A program made the position numbers and the translations under genes. A stretch of 64,000 bases of DNA. Source: Alloprevotella sp. Lineage in GTDB: Bacteria > Bacteroidota > Bacteroidia > Bacteroidales > Bacteroidaceae. This document shows, piece by piece, positions 26,522 to 34,729 of this stretch (the first letter of the stretch is position 1; each line of letters begins with the position of its first letter). The stretch lies in NCBI GenBank assembly GCA_017476545.1, contig JAFUZP010000023.1:1-64000 (forward strand). Reading direction: 5' to 3'. The notes under the pieces were generated by a model that saw only the letters and a list, made by a program, of their open reading frames with translations, made no database searches and was not told the DNA's origin.

Positions 26522-27548
26522 GGTGTGGCTTGGCTGTTTTTTTCTTCAGATGGAGCAGGTCGGCCTTCCAGGTCAGACCGATATCGAAAAGTGACTGCCG
26601 GGGGCGTAGCACGCCGTCCGTGTTGGTGTTTTTTCCGAAGGTATAGCTATAGTTCGCATGCAGGCGTATCCGTTCATCCTGGAGCGGGTAGTATTCCAGC
26701 CCGCCGCCTATGCGCGTCAGCTCCGTGCCGGGCTGTACGCAGCGGTCACCCTCGTGGTGGGCGCGGTTTACATCGTAACTGGCTTTCGCGTACACGTTGA
26801 GCCACTTCGCCGGGCGACAGGCTGCCTCGCCGACAAGGGTGCAGTCGCGCAGCAGGAAGGCCTGCTTCGCCGTCGCGCGGTTCATGATATCAAACTCCAG
26901 CCTTACCGCGCCGAGTTGCACGGCCTGCCCGATTGCGATGTAGCTAAGGAACTTTCCTTGCGCGTACTCCAGCATATTGACCGAACAAAGGGCGGAGTAG
27001 GGGCCATGGACGCCGCGCCACATCAGGTTGTAGGCATAGGTGTCTTCACCTGACGCGCGGAACGGGCTTTGGCAGAACTGCGCTATGAGTTCGTCCCTGC
27101 CGCCCCGCAGCCCGAAAGCCGCTGAGGCACCCCATTGGTAGCAGGCGATATTGTTCCAGTACTCGGAGCAGAAGTAGAGGTCGATGGGCGCGCGGTCGTA
27201 CTCAAAGCCGCCGATGGCGACGATTTGTTTCCCGGCTGCGAACGTCCAGCGGGGCGTCGGTTTGTACTGGAGGTAGAGCCAGTCCGTCGCATCAAAGAAT
27301 TCCGATGATTTACTGATGCGGTTGAGCCGCTGCCTGTAGGCGTAGGAGAAGTGTTTCCCCACCTCGCCGGAGATGAGGAGGTTGAGGAACTTTCCCTTGA
27401 AGCCGCAGTTGTCCTTCACGGCCTCGCCGCTGACGTATTCGCGCTGGTAGTCACCGCGTACTTGGAGCCGCAGGTCGAGGAGTGGGGATTGCTGTGCCGT
27501 GGCCGTCAGCGGCAGGAGCAGGAGGAAACGGAGCAGTGTCTTTTTCAT
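26514..27548 (-). CDS. OprO/OprP-type outer membrane porin
   Basis: 344 residues with a signal peptide (about 1-18, ending TATAQ) and a beta-barrel pattern: FKGKFLNLLISGEVGKHFSY, WTFAAGKQIVAIGGFEYDR, RLEFDIMNRAT, IRLHANYSYTFG. This resembles the phosphate-selective porin O/P family of Bacteroidota. It ends in a basic tail rather than the usual aromatic C-terminus. The solute is unknown. It lies between the FMN-binding proteins and the Gate permease. Confidence 0.75.
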   Translation of the reverse strand: MKKTLLRFLLLLPLTATAQQSPLLDLRLQVRGDYQREYVSGEAVKDNCGFKGKFLNLLISGEVGKHFSYAYRQRLNRISKSSEFFDATDWLYLQYKPTPRWTFAAGKQIVAIGGFEYDRAPIDLYFCSEYWNNIACYQWGASAAFGLRGGRDELIAQFCQSPFRASGEDTYAYNLMWRGVHGPYSALCSVNMLEYAQGKFLSYIAIGQAVQLGAVRLEFDIMNRATAKQAFLLRDCTLVGEAACRPAKWLNVYAKASYDVNRAHHEGDRCVQPGTELTRIGGGLEYYPLQDERIRLHANYSYTFGKNTNTDGVLRPRQSLFDIGLTWKADLLHLKKKTAKPHHD

Positions 27549-27570
27549 GGTTGCGGGCAGTTGGTGTGGC

Positions 27571-27978
27571 TTAGCCCTGCTTCCGCCGGCGGCGTGCCCA
27601 AGCTCCCGCGACGACTATCAGTATTGCACCGATGCCGAACCACAGGGCAGGGAACGCTCCCCCGGCGGGTTGTTGCTCCTCCTGGTAGGCCTTGAGCGTC
27701 TGTTGCACGCCGTTAATGATGGCGCGGCTGCTGTAAGTCGCTCCGCTCACGGCGTCCACGTTCTTCTGCAGCGCCTCTCCGACGGTCATGCCGTCCCATG
27801 CGTTGAGCAGCGTCTTGGCCTTATTGAAAAACTGCGTGTCCTCATTGTTGGGCAGTGCGGTCACGGAGTCAATGCGCCCCTGCGCGTTGAGGTGGATTTG
27901 CAGGGGGACGGGACCGCCGAACCCCTGCACGTCTTTTGCGTACTGGGCGGTGTTCAGGGTAATGGTGTCAGTGTTCAT
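27571..27978 (-). CDS. FMN-binding domain protein with C-terminal membrane anchor
   Basis: 135 residues. An FMN_bind domain (about 10-95) has the flavinylation motif DAVSGATYSS, in which FMN is normally linked to the Thr by an ApbE flavin transferase. One transmembrane helix (about 110-128) and the tail RRRRKQG follow. There is no signal peptide, and the frame upstream reaches a stop at the end of the preceding gene without another start. Flavinylated domains normally face outwards, so the topology is puzzling. It probably takes part in extracytosolic electron transfer with the paralogue upstream. No ApbE gene is in the window. Confidence 0.75.
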   Translation of the reverse strand: MNTDTITLNTAQYAKDVQGFGGPVPLQIHLNAQGRIDSVTALPNNEDTQFFNKAKTLLNAWDGMTVGEALQKNVDAVSGATYSSRAIINGVQQTLKAYQEEQQPAGGAFPALWFGIGAILIVVAGAWARRRRKQG

Positions 27979-28026
27979 GTTGTCTTTCGCGTGTCGCGGT
28001 AAGTCGGGAGTGCGGGTTGCAGCGTC

Positions 28027-28491
28027 CTACTTCACGTATTTGTTGTAAGCGTCCAGTGCGGCACGCACGTTTCGGATAAGCCCCCGGCTGCTGTAAGTGG
28101 CACCGCTGACGGCATCCACCTGCTGTGCGGCGGCATTCTTTGCGGGCTTCCCTTCCCATTTCCCTAGCACCGTCACCGCCGTATTGAAGAAGTCCGGTGT
28201 GTCCTGGCTGGGGAGCGCGATGATTTTCCGTACCTTCCGGGTCTTGTCAATATGGACGAAGACCGGCGTGGGGCCGTTGAAGCCTTTCACGTCCGCTGCG
28301 AACGGTGCGCTCGCCACGACGTGCCCGGTCTTCTTTCCCGCTGTCTGGATGCTCCAGATGCCCTTGCGTACCTCTGTCAGTGCAGCCCCTTTCAGTCCCA
28401 GCTTTGTGAGCTGCTGTTTTGTCGGTTGCTGTGCGGCTGCGCCCAGCATGAGGAGGAAGAGTGCGGCCGCTGTGGTAAGAATGCGTTTCAT
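28027..28491 (-). CDS. Secreted FMN-binding domain protein
   Basis: 154 residues with a signal peptide (about 1-20, ending GAAAQ) and one FMN_bind domain ending in DAVSGATYSSRGLIRNV. Paralogue of the following gene: both share the pattern DV-GF-GP-P, then D-V-SGATYSS about 65 residues later. It is probably flavinylated on the Thr and works as a periplasmic or surface one-domain flavoprotein. It lies 22 bp after aroB on the same strand, though a functional link is unlikely. Confidence 0.82.
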   Translation of the reverse strand: MKRILTTAAALFLLMLGAAAQQPTKQQLTKLGLKGAALTEVRKGIWSIQTAGKKTGHVVASAPFAADVKGFNGPTPVFVHIDKTRKVRKIIALPSQDTPDFFNTAVTVLGKWEGKPAKNAAAQQVDAVSGATYSSRGLIRNVRAALDAYNKYVK

Positions 28492-28513
28492 ATCGGTTAT
28501 TGTTTTTTAGTTC

Positions 28514-29563
28514 CTATCCTTCGCGCAGGAAGTCCAGCGCTTCGAGGATTTCCCCGTCCGCCGGGTGGCAGTCGATGCGGCAGTCTCCGATGTCGCCGAG
28601 CAGGGTCATGCTGATTACCCCGCCGCTGTTCTTCTTGTCGTGCCGCATGAGGCTGAGTATTTGTCCGTACTCCTTGCAGTCGGGCAGGGCGTTGTAGTTG
28701 CTGTAGTATCGGCGGATGAACTGCACGGTCTGCCGCATCCGTTCCGTCGGGAAGCCCGCCTGCGTGCAGCTGAGGTATAGTTCCGCCACGAGTCCCCATG
28801 CCACGAAGTAGCCGTGCAGGGCGGGGTGGCCCTGTTGCAGGGCCAGCGTTTCGAGCGCATGACCGATGGTGTGCCCCAGGTTCAGTGCCTTTCGTAGTCC
28901 CTTCTCCGTCGGGTCCTTGCTGACGATGTGCCCCTTCACGCGGATGCTCTCCGCTACCATTTGTTGCAAAGTGCCCAGTTCCGGTGCGTCCAGGTCGAAG
29001 CCGACGTGCCTTGCCCACATGTCCGTACTGTCTAACAGGGCGTGCTTGAGCATTTCGGCATAGCCCGAGCGCAAGTTGTGCGCGTCCAGCGTGCGCAGGA
29101 ACTGCGTGTCAATGACGACTTGCCGCGCATCGCGGAAGACGCCGAGCTCGTTCTTTAGTCCGTTGAAGTTGATGCCGGTCTTCCCACCCACAGCGGCATC
29201 GACCATTGCCAGAAGCGTTGTGGGGATATTCACGAAGTCCATGCCGCGTTTGAACGTCGCTGTGGCGAATCCGCCCAGGTCGGTAATCATTCCGCCGCCG
29301 AGGTTCACTGCGAGCGAGTGGCGCGATGCGCCGCCTTCCTGCAAGGCCTGCCACGCGCGGGCCAGACTGTCAAGGTCTTTGTGCGCGTCGGTAGCGGGGA
29401 GGGTGATGCACATCCAGTTCTCCGTTTCGGGCACGTCGCCCAGTAGGGGCAGGCAGTGGCGCGCCACGGTCTCCTCGGTGATGAGGAAGATGCGGTCGTA
29501 TCCGCATCCGCTGAGCCGGCGCGCTTCGGCCTGTATGTCGTGGGAGTAGATGATTTCTTGCAT
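28514..29563 (-). CDS. aroB: 3-dehydroquinate synthase
   Basis: 349 residues. NAD- and metal-dependent second enzyme of the shikimate pathway. Recognisable segments are LAVNLGGGMITDLGGFAT (NAD loop), IPTTLLAMVDAAVGGKTGIN, SGYAEMLKHALL, LNLGHTIGHALE (metal-binding His) and MRHDKKNSGG. The chorismate branch operon lies 1 kb away on the other strand, but aroB is read with the thioesterase and FMN-binding genes. Confidence 0.95.
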   Translation of the reverse strand: MQEIIYSHDIQAEARRLSGCGYDRIFLITEETVARHCLPLLGDVPETENWMCITLPATDAHKDLDSLARAWQALQEGGASRHSLAVNLGGGMITDLGGFATATFKRGMDFVNIPTTLLAMVDAAVGGKTGINFNGLKNELGVFRDARQVVIDTQFLRTLDAHNLRSGYAEMLKHALLDSTDMWARHVGFDLDAPELGTLQQMVAESIRVKGHIVSKDPTEKGLRKALNLGHTIGHALETLALQQGHPALHGYFVAWGLVAELYLSCTQAGFPTERMRQTVQFIRRYYSNYNALPDCKEYGQILSLMRHDKKNSGGVISMTLLGDIGDCRIDCHPADGEILEALDFLREG

Positions 29564-29601
29564 GGCTTGTCAGGACTTGTTGCGTGCAGTGCGGTTCCCC
29601 G

Positions 29602-30051
29602 TCAGGCGTTGGATTGTCCTCCGCTGTTCTCGTATTCCATGATGGCGGTGCGGAAATCGTCCGGCACCTCTACGCTTGCCTGTTCCTTGAGGGAGAAGCA
29701 GACCATTACGGTGCGGCAGTGGCAGACGATAGTCCCGGTGCGTGTGTTCACGGCACGCTGGTCCAGCGTGAAACTCTTCTGCCCGATGTGGGGTACGCAG
29801 GTCTCCACGACGATGTCGTCCCCGTAGAATACGGGCTGGAAGAAGTCCGCATTGATGTTCGCGATGACGGGGACTACGTCCGGTGTGCCCTCGTAGAGGC
29901 GCAAGACCGCGCCGAGGTAGTCCACTTTACCTAAGTCATAGTAGGAAAAGTAAGCGTTGTTGTTCACGTGTCCGTATCGGTCCACGTCATTGAACCGTAT
30001 CTGTATGGGCATCCTGTGCCGGTAGGTAAGCGTCTCTTGCGGTGTTTCCAT
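29602..30051 (-). CDS. Acyl-CoA thioesterase, hotdog fold
   Basis: 149 residues. A 4HBT/YbgC-type hotdog protein with the active-site motif RFNDVDRYGHVNNNAYFSYYD near the N-terminus (Asp before RYGHVNN), then VANINADFFQPVFYGDDIVV and VCHCRTVMVCFS. It hydrolyses acyl-CoA or acyl-ACP thioesters; the chain length is unknown. It follows the next gene by only 7 bp. Confidence 0.85.
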   Translation of the reverse strand: METPQETLTYRHRMPIQIRFNDVDRYGHVNNNAYFSYYDLGKVDYLGAVLRLYEGTPDVVPVIANINADFFQPVFYGDDIVVETCVPHIGQKSFTLDQRAVNTRTGTIVCHCRTVMVCFSLKEQASVEVPDDFRTAIMEYENSGGQSNA

Positions 30052-30058
30052 GCGTCTT

Positions 30059-30328
30059 TCAGAAGTAGTTCCGTGCCACGGCGGCCAGTTTCCCGTAATC
30101 TACGGTATAGTCCAGTGTCTCTTCGTCTATGCGGCAGAGCTCGCGTAGGGTGTAGGTGTCGTCCGCTTCGTCCGTCGTACCGCTCCGTATGGTGCGGAAG
30201 ATATGGTTCCGGGCATCGACAATCTTGACGGCCTCCGTGCTGTAGTCCGCCATTATCCCTCCGTCCCCGATCGCGTTGCGCACGTGGGCGGCCAGCGCAT
30301 CCATGAAGTCCTGCTGTCCGTTTGGCAT
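30059..30328 (-). CDS. Small conserved-looking protein, unknown function
   Basis: 89 residues from the ATG at 30328, or 81 from the ATG at 30304. The later start has AGGA eight bases upstream, and the -7 box TACCTTTG (30341-30348, minus) would leave only a 6-8 nt leader for the earlier one, so 30304 is quite possible. No recognised domain; the sequence is acidic with NHIFRTIRSGT and LRELCRIDEETLDYTVDYGK. Cytoplasmic by composition. It heads the unit with the thioesterase, aroB and the FMN-binding genes. Confidence 0.6.
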   Translation of the reverse strand: MPNGQQDFMDALAAHVRNAIGDGGIMADYSTEAVKIVDARNHIFRTIRSGTTDEADDTYTLRELCRIDEETLDYTVDYGKLAAVARNYF

Positions 30329-30428
30329 AATGCTTGTGCGCAAAGGTACGCAGAAATCTCAGAAGCGCGAACGCTTTGCCGCCCTAATTTGCGTGCCGGG
30401 ACGGCGGGGGAGGCGGGCTGAGGAAACC

Positions 30429-30508
30429 TAACCCTATGGTTACGGCGAACTGACCGTAGGGTTACGGGTAACTGACCGTAGGGTTAGGATGGCCTACCCG
30501 CAGGGGGA
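30429..30508 (+). repeat. 22-bp periodic dyad array, TAACCC family, 4 units
   Basis: Cores start at 30429 (TAACCCTATGGTTA), 30451 (TGACCGTAGGGTTA), 30473 (TGACCGTAGGGTTA) and 30495 (TACCCGCAGGGGGA), exactly 22 bp apart. The first spacer is CGGCGAAC, as in other arrays. It lies in the divergent gap between the small gene at 30059-30328 and the aromatic operon promoter. Bases 30509-30636 of this gap show nothing else. Confidence 0.85.
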
Positions 30509-30636
30509 AGCTCCCAGGCTGCGTGCGCGCTTCGCCCAGGTCGCGGCGGTGCGCTTTGCCTGCCTCCATAGTTTTCTGTTTCTTAGCGGTTTGTCTGTAT
30601 CGTCTGTCCGCCGGTGTTAATTTTTTATATGCCGGA

Positions 30637-30668
30637 GTTGGCAGTTTGTACCGAAAGATGTACATTTG
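30637..30668 (+). promoter_or_regulatory. Promoter of the aromatic amino acid operon
   Basis: GTTG (30637-30640) is followed after 20 bp by TACATTTG (30661-30668), a good Bacteroidota -33/-7 pair. The predicted transcript start is near 30675, about 18 nt before the leader peptide ATG. Confidence 0.75.
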
Positions 30669-30692
30669 CCCTGCAATAACGAAAAAAGAACT

Positions 30693-30773
30693 ATGCGCCG
30701 CACTGGTTATTATTTTTACTCGTTTTATTACTTTGCCAAGCAGGTAGAGCGGGTAGCCATGTGCGCAGGCTGA
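30693..30773 (+). CDS. Phe/Tyr-rich leader peptide of the pheA operon
   Basis: A 26-residue ORF: MRRTGYYFYSFYYFAKQVER then VAMCAG. Residues 6-14 hold five Tyr and three Phe in nine codons (30708-30734). It lies between a promoter and an intrinsic terminator directly upstream of prephenate dehydratase, the same arrangement as the E. coli pheA leader. The peptide itself needs no function; its translation reports the supply of charged tRNA-Tyr and tRNA-Phe. A short A-rich stretch (GAAAAAAGAACT) precedes the ATG, as is usual in this phylum. Confidence 0.85.
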   Translation: MRRTGYYFYSFYYFAKQVERVAMCAG

Positions 30774-30824
30774 ACGGATAACGGCACTACGAAAATCCCG
30801 CTCTTACGAGAGACGGGATTTTTT
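30717..30824 (+). promoter_or_regulatory. Transcription attenuator of the aromatic operon
   Basis: Segment 1 (30717-30727, the Tyr9-Tyr12 codons) pairs with segment 2 (30745-30755) in an uninterrupted 11-bp helix with three G-U pairs. Segment 2 (AGAGCGGG, 30746-30753) is also the exact complement of segment 3 (CCCGCTCT, 30797-30804). Segment 3 is in turn the 5' arm of the terminator. The three helices exclude each other. A ribosome stalled at the aromatic codons would cover segment 1, free segment 2 for segment 3 and allow read-through; otherwise 1:2 and the terminator form. The structure is seen in the sequence; the regulation is inferred. Confidence 0.8.
30792..30824 (+). terminator. Attenuator terminator upstream of pheA
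   Basis: AAAATCCCGCTCT (30792-30804), loop TACG, then AGAG-A-CGGGATTTTTT (30809-30824): a 13-bp stem with one bulged A and a run of six T. It ends 44 bp before the pheA ATG and so lies inside the operon leader. Confidence 0.9.
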
Positions 30825-30868
30825 GTTGGCAGCCTCCCGGTACGCCGGCATGGGGAAAGGACAACGGA

Positions 30869-31699
30869 ATGGTCAGGATAGCTATACAAGGCATACGCGG
30901 CAGTTTCCACGACATCGCGGCCCACCGCTATTTCGGTGGCGGAGGCGTGGAACTGGTCTGTTGCGACACGTTCGAGGAACTCTTCGCCGCCATGCGGCAG
31001 GACAGCAGTCTGTTGGGACTGGCCGCCATAGAGAACACCATTGCAGGCTCGCTCCTGCACAACTATGAGCTCCTCCTGCATAGCGGCAGCACCATCGTGG
31101 GCGAGCAACGCCTGCACATAGAGCACAGCGTGATGTGCCTGCCGGACGAGGGATGGGAGGATATCCGCGAGGTGAACTCGCACCCCGTAGCCTTGCAGCA
31201 GTGCCGCGCCTTCCTTGCCGGGCATCCTGGGATGAAGGTGGTGGAGACCGTGGACACGGCGGGTGCGGCAGCGGACATCGCCCGCCTGCAACTGCGCGGC
31301 CATGCCGCCATCTGCCATGCTGATGCCGCCCGCCTTTACGGCTTGCGCGTACTGGAGAACGCCATAGAGGACAACAAACACAACTTCACGCGCTTCCTCG
31401 TGCTCGCCGACCCGCAGCGTGCGGATGCCCTGCGCGATGCCGGAAGTTCGGATAAGGCCAGCATCGTCTTTTCCCTCCCCCATTCGGCGGGAAGCCTCTC
31501 GCAGGTGCTGAGCATCTTCAGCTTCTACCAGATAAACCTGACCAAGATACAGTCGCTTCCTATCATAGGGCGTGAGTGGGAATACCTCTTCTATGTGGAC
31601 GTCACCTACGACGACTACCGCCGCTACCGCCAAAGTATTGAGGCCGTGCGACCGCTGACACGCGAGCTGCGCATCCTCGGGGAGTACCGTACTAACTGA
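30869..31699 (+). CDS. pheA: Prephenate dehydratase
   Basis: 276 residues. Converts prephenate to phenylpyruvate on the way to Phe. The PDT domain (about 3-180) shows IQGIRGSFHDIAA, LAAIENTIAGSL and the catalytic NKHNFTRF. The ACT regulatory domain (about 195-270) has SAGSLSQVLSIFSFYQINL, where the usual ESRP is replaced by QSLP. There is no chorismate mutase part; that is fused to DAHP synthase two genes downstream. First structural gene after the attenuator. Confidence 0.95.
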   Translation: MVRIAIQGIRGSFHDIAAHRYFGGGGVELVCCDTFEELFAAMRQDSSLLGLAAIENTIAGSLLHNYELLLHSGSTIVGEQRLHIEHSVMCLPDEGWEDIREVNSHPVALQQCRAFLAGHPGMKVVETVDTAGAAADIARLQLRGHAAICHADAARLYGLRVLENAIEDNKHNFTRFLVLADPQRADALRDAGSSDKASIVFSLPHSAGSLSQVLSIFSFYQINLTKIQSLPIIGREWEYLFYVDVTYDDYRRYRQSIEAVRPLTRELRILGEYRTN

Positions 31700-31708
31700 A
31701 ACAACACG

Positions 31709-32887
31709 ATGAAACAGATACAGCCAGCCGACAGGATAGGGCGCGTGGAGGAGTACTACTTCTCCCGGAAACTGCGTGAAGTGGCGCGGATGAATGCCGA
31801 GGGGAAGGACGTCATCAGCCTTGCCATCGGCAGTCCGGACATGCCGCCCTCCGACCTGACCGTCCGTACCCTCTGCGCCGAAGCGCAGCATCCGGACGCA
31901 CATGGCTACCAGCCCACGCGCGGGACGGCGGAACTGCGTGCGGCGATGGCCGGCTTCTACGCGCGGCATTACGGCGTGACGCTTGATGCCGACTCCGAGG
32001 TGCTACCCCTCATCGGCTCTAAGGAGGGCATACTGCACGTGACCCTGGCCTTTGTCAATCCGGGCGATACGGTGCTGGTGCCCGACCCGGGGTATCCTAC
32101 CTACACCTCCCTCTCGCAGCTGCTCGGAGTGCGTGTCGTGAAGTACAACCTCCGGGCGGAGAACGGCTGGCAGCCCGACTTCGACGAACTGGAACGCTTG
32201 GCCGATGACCGCACGCGCATCCTCTGGACGAACTACCCCCACATGCCAACCGGCGCGCCGCCCCGGCGGGATACCTATGAACGCCTCGTACGCTTCGCCG
32301 AGGCGCACGGCATCCTCGTCGCCAACGACAATCCCTACAGCTTCATCCTCACCCGGGAGCGCCTGTCCCTGCTGCAAGTACCCGGTGCCCGCCGCTGCTG
32401 CATCGAGCTGAACTCCCTCTCGAAGAGCCACAACATGCCCGGATGGCGTGTAGGCCTGCTGGCCGGCAGCGCGGAGCACGTGGCGTGGGTGCTCAGGGTG
32501 AAGAGCAATATTGACAGCGGTACGTTCCGTCCCTTGCAGCTGGCGGCGGCGGAGGCACTGACCAGAAACACGGACGACTGGCACGCGGAACATAATTATA
32601 CCATATACGCGCGCAGGCGCGCGTTGGCGCAGCAGGTGATGGAAGCTCTCGGGTGCGTATGCGACCCGCAGAGCGTCGGCATGTTCCTTTGGGGACGCAT
32701 CCCGGACCGCTACGCCGATGCGGAGGAACTCACGGAGCGCGTGCTGCACGAGGCCCGCGTGTTCCTTACGCCCGGTTTTATCTTCGGGGAGAACGGCCGG
32801 CGTTACGTACGCATATCCCTCTGTGCGCCGGAGGAGCGGTTGCAACTGGCACTTGAAAGAATACGAACACAAACGATATGGACTTAG
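31709..32887 (+). CDS. PLP-dependent aminotransferase, probably aromatic
   Basis: 392 residues, class I/II fold type I. PLP-binding Lys239 lies in NSLSKSHNMPGWRVG; other motifs are YQPTRGTAELRAA, PDPGYPTYTS, LWTNYPHMPTGAP and ANDNPYSFI. From its position between pheA and the DAHP synthase it most likely transaminates phenylpyruvate and 4-hydroxyphenylpyruvate, or prephenate; this is inferred from context, since the family also includes aspartate and LL-DAP aminotransferases. The last codons overlap the next gene by 10 bp. Confidence 0.88.
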   Translation: MKQIQPADRIGRVEEYYFSRKLREVARMNAEGKDVISLAIGSPDMPPSDLTVRTLCAEAQHPDAHGYQPTRGTAELRAAMAGFYARHYGVTLDADSEVLPLIGSKEGILHVTLAFVNPGDTVLVPDPGYPTYTSLSQLLGVRVVKYNLRAENGWQPDFDELERLADDRTRILWTNYPHMPTGAPPRRDTYERLVRFAEAHGILVANDNPYSFILTRERLSLLQVPGARRCCIELNSLSKSHNMPGWRVGLLAGSAEHVAWVLRVKSNIDSGTFRPLQLAAAEALTRNTDDWHAEHNYTIYARRRALAQQVMEALGCVCDPQSVGMFLWGRIPDRYADAEELTERVLHEARVFLTPGFIFGENGRRYVRISLCAPEERLQLALERIRTQTIWT

Positions 32888-33951
32888 AACTCAAACCCCT
32901 CGCGCTGCCCGGTATAGACCAGGACAAGCGCCCCACCGTGCTGGCAGGTCCCTGCTCGGCCGAGACGGAAGAACAGGTCATGGAAACGGCGCGCCAGCTG
33001 GCGGCCTATGGCATACACATCTATCGCGCCGGCATCTGGAAGCCACGCACCAAGCCCGGCGGCTTCGAAGGCGTCGGCGAAGCGGGGCTCCCCTGGTTGC
33101 GCCGCGTGCATGAGGAACTGGGGATGCTCACGGCCACCGAGGTGGCCACGGCGCACCATGTGGAGGCCGCCCTCGAGGCTGGTATCGACATACTGTGGAT
33201 TGGCGCGCGTACGATGGCCAATCCCTTCGCCGTACAGGAAGTGGCGGACGCGCTGCGGGGGACGGATATGCCCGTCTTGTGCAAGAACCCCGTGAATCCG
33301 GACCTGGAACTCTGGATTGGGGGGCTGGAGCGCGTGAACCAGGCCGGTATCCAGCGGCTCGCCGTCGTGCACCGGGGATTCTCCACCTACGAGAAGCGGC
33401 TCTACCGGAACCTCCCCATGTGGCACGTACCCATAGAGCTGCACCGCCGCATCCCGGCCTTGCCCATCTTCTGCGACCCCTCGCACATGGGCGGCCGCAG
33501 GGAACTGATTGCCCCCTTGGCGCAGCAGGCGATGGACCTGGGCTTCCAGGGGCTCATGATCGAGACCCACGTGAACCCCGACCGCGCCTGGAGCGATGCG
33601 ATGCAGCAGGTAACACCCGACGTGCTTGACTTCATTCTTGACAAACTCGTCATCCGCAACGTCTCCGCCACGACCGAGAGCCTGGAGGAGCTGCGTAAGC
33701 AGATTGACAGCGTGGACAACGCCCTGCTGGAGCAGCTGGCAAACAGGATGCGCATCAGCCGTGAGATCGGGGCATACAAGAAGGAGCACAACATGACCGT
33801 CGTGCAGACGCGGCGCTACGGCGAGATACTCTCCAAGCGCGGGGCGCAGGGCGTGCTGCGCGGCATGTCCAACGACTTCGTGAAGAGCATCTTCGAGGCT
33901 ATACATGAGGAGAGCGTGCGCCAGCAGGTGGAGATACTGAACAAAGACTGA
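32878..33951 (+). CDS. Bifunctional DAHP synthase / chorismate mutase
   Basis: 357 residues. N-terminal type I-beta (KdsA-like) DAHP synthase (about 1-260): VLAGPCSAETEEQV, YRAGIWKPRTKPGGFEG, PVLCKNPVN, FCDPSHMGGRR and ETHVNPDRAWSDA. C-terminal AroQ chorismate mutase (about 270-355): LRKQIDSVDNALLEQLANRM and REIGAYKKEHN. It catalyses the first step of the shikimate pathway and the branch-point step to prephenate. Enzymes with this C-terminal fusion are known from Prevotella and Porphyromonas, where prephenate controls the synthase. It overlaps the preceding gene and lies 4 bp before tyrA. Confidence 0.95.
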   Translation: MDLELKPLALPGIDQDKRPTVLAGPCSAETEEQVMETARQLAAYGIHIYRAGIWKPRTKPGGFEGVGEAGLPWLRRVHEELGMLTATEVATAHHVEAALEAGIDILWIGARTMANPFAVQEVADALRGTDMPVLCKNPVNPDLELWIGGLERVNQAGIQRLAVVHRGFSTYEKRLYRNLPMWHVPIELHRRIPALPIFCDPSHMGGRRELIAPLAQQAMDLGFQGLMIETHVNPDRAWSDAMQQVTPDVLDFILDKLVIRNVSATTESLEELRKQIDSVDNALLEQLANRMRISREIGAYKKEHNMTVVQTRRYGEILSKRGAQGVLRGMSNDFVKSIFEAIHEESVRQQVEILNKD

Positions 33952-33955
33952 CGAC

Positions 33956-34729
33956 ATGAGGATACTTATATTGGGGGCAGGCAAGATGGGGAGCTTCTTC
34001 ACCGACCTGCTGAGCTTTGACCACGAGACGGCGGTGCTCGACACCGACGCGCGCCGCCTGCGCTTCATGTACAACACGCTCCGCTTCACCTCGCCGGACG
34101 AGGTGGACGCGTTCCGCCCGGAGCTGGTCATCAACGCCGTGACGCTGGAGCAGACGCTCCCCGTGTTCCGAACGATGCTCCCCCACCTGCCGGAAGACTG
34201 CATCCTCTCGGACATAGCGAGCGTGAAGACGGGCTTCCGCGAGTTCTATGCCGGCTGCGGGCGGCGCTACGTCTCCACCCACCCCATGTTCGGCCCCACC
34301 TTCGCCAACCTCGGGCAGCTCTCGGAGGAGAACGCCATCATCATCAGCGAGGGCGACTACATGGGGCGGATATTCTTCCGCGACCTGTACACGCGTCTCG
34401 GGCTGCACATATCCGAATATACCTTCGAGGAGCACGACGAGACCGTGGCCTACTCCCTGGCCATCCCCTTCGTGTCCACCTTCGTCTTCGCGGCGGTCAT
34501 GAAGCACCAGGACGCGCCCGGCACAACCTTCAAGCGGCACATGCGGATAGCCGAGGGAGTGCTGGGCGAGGACGACGCCCTGCTGCGCGAGATACTCTTC
34601 AACCCCCGCACGAGCGGGCAGGTGGCCAAGATACGCACGGAACTCAAGGAACTGATCGAGGTAATCGACCGCAAGGACGGCGCGGCGCTGGATGCCTTCC
34701 TGCAGCGCATACGGCGGAACATCCGCTGA
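33956..34729 (+). CDS. tyrA: Prephenate dehydrogenase
   Basis: 257 residues. An N-terminal Rossmann fold with LILGAGKMGSF (NAD(P) loop), SDIASVKTGF and the substrate motif STHPMFGPTFANL, then a helical dimerisation domain. It oxidises prephenate to 4-hydroxyphenylpyruvate for Tyr synthesis. No ACT domain is present, so end-product control may rest on the leader attenuator and on the mutase fusion. Last gene of the operon; no convincing T-tailed terminator follows, only the repeat arrays from 34817. Confidence 0.93.
   Translation: MRILILGAGKMGSFFTDLLSFDHETAVLDTDARRLRFMYNTLRFTSPDEVDAFRPELVINAVTLEQTLPVFRTMLPHLPEDCILSDIASVKTGFREFYAGCGRRYVSTHPMFGPTFANLGQLSEENAIIISEGDYMGRIFFRDLYTRLGLHISEYTFEEHDETVAYSLAIPFVSTFVFAAVMKHQDAPGTTFKRHMRIAEGVLGEDDALLREILFNPRTSGQVAKIRTELKELIEVIDRKDGAALDAFLQRIRRNIR

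Noticed and set aside
30429-30508. CRISPR array made of the 22-bp periodic palindromes
   Set aside because: The 'spacers' would be only 8 bp, the repeats vary from unit to unit, several arrays have 2-5 units, and there are no cas genes.
30728-31969. 413-codon minus-strand open frame opposite pheA; similar long antisense frames at 32884-34215, 44434-45972 and 51076-52542
   Set aside because: All lie fully opposite well-supported genes, have His/Arg/Ala/Val-biased composition and no domain. They result from GC-rich third positions of the real genes.
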